From contig CALMKO010000084.1 in the NCBI GenBank assembly GCA_937867415.1, positions 1 to 42,630 of the forward strand: a DNA stretch of 42,630 nucleotides, read 5' to 3'. Numbering within the stretch: position 1 is the stretch's first letter; every line of letters starts with the position of its first letter. A program made the translations under genes and the position numbers. The notes under the pieces are model-generated. The model had not been told where the DNA came from. It made no database searches and was given only the letters and a program-made list of their open reading frames with translations. The DNA comes from an uncultured Verrucomicrobiota bacterium (GTDB taxonomy: Bacteria; Verrucomicrobiota; Verrucomicrobiia; Verrucomicrobiales; Akkermansiaceae). This document shows positions 42,449 through 42,630 of this stretch, piece by piece.

Positions 42449-42513
42449 TCCGACCCACTCCGCCTGCCAAGGACAAACGAGCGAAATTTCCGAATGATTG
42501 CGATCGTGCGCAC

Positions 42514-42603
42514 TGTAGCGGCGCGTCTGCGACCGCCGATGTGACTGAAGAGGCGGTTCCCTCTTTGTTCATCCGCTCGGGCGCTCACAGAGACGCCCCT
42601 ACA
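42514..42603. repeat. REP-like imperfect inverted repeat
   Basis: Left arm TGTAGCGGCGCGTCTGCGA (42514-42532) and, in reverse orientation, right arm TGTAGGGGCGTCTCTGTGA (42603-42585) differ by a few bases and one indel. Between them a smaller hairpin, GACCGCC and GGCGGTT, is visible. It lies upstream of the prepilin peptidase and near the window edge. It resembles bacterial REP/BIME elements in form; family and copy number are unknown. Confidence 0.6.
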
Positions 42604-42630
42604 AGCAACCCAGGCGCGATTCGCGAAGGG

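Noticed and set aside
1-42630. Frequent CTAAC/GTTAG words, sometimes using rare TTA or CCT codons
   Set aside because: About 33 were counted, below the roughly 60 expected from base composition on both strands, and TTA codons also occur in other contexts.

Overview
The window looks like a chromosomal segment of a Verrucomicrobiota bacterium, probably order Verrucomicrobiales. The phylum call rests on two giant proteins resembling Verru_Chthon cassette protein A, a DUF1080 (3-keto-disaccharide hydrolase) fusion, a planctomycete-type (PSC) cytochrome c domain, a DUF5069 protein, PEP-CTERM-style LamG-like domains, an EF-P with an unusual tip loop and a 34-residue COX24-like ribosomal protein gene. 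The DNA is GC-rich, so many long antisense ORFs are shadows. No phage, IS element or CRISPR array was seen.

Layout. (1) 1-5822, minus strand: the start of a secreted LamG-like protein cut by the window edge, and a 1791-residue extracellular multidomain protein (PATR repeat, PA14, beta-propeller, cadherin repeats, nested LamG-like domain, DUF1080). (2) 6378-21600, plus strand: a tightly packed seven-gene unit. At each end sits a pseudopilin-like giant protein followed by a ~220-residue secreted partner. Between the two pairs lie a GH29 alpha-L-fucosidase and two parallel beta-helix proteins, one of them GH141-like with a DUF6805 tail. (3) 21843-27586, minus strand: tRNA-Gly(TCC), a small secreted protein, an outer-membrane beta-barrel, a Wzc-type tyrosine autokinase/copolymerase, a Wza-like export protein and a PDZ protein. 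This is an exopolysaccharide export locus. (4) 27825-42448: mostly housekeeping genes: NIF3, RluA-type pseudouridine synthase, COX24-like protein, hisG, aldo/keto reductase, DUF5069, efp, LysM protein, L,D-transpeptidase, site-2 protease, TauE/SafE transporter, agmatine deiminase, DUF2231-cytochrome-LRR protein, GH13 amylase and an insert-bearing prepilin peptidase. The last 120 bases hold a REP-like inverted repeat.

Two signals stand out. First, a bipartite DNA motif (CATGTCGGGTT, exactly 9 bases, then AAATACGAT or AAAAACGAT) occurs three times. One copy lies upstream of each minus-strand extracellular protein gene and one, on the plus strand, precedes the seven-gene unit. I read it as a shared promoter, possibly of an ECF sigma factor, joining these loci into one regulon. 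Second, the duplicated pair of pseudopilin-like giant and secreted partner brackets fucose-directed hydrolases. This suggests a secreted or surface-anchored glycan-degrading assembly whose pseudopilin-like subunits would be processed by a prepilin peptidase such as the one at 41291-42448. Both readings are inferences from sequence alone.
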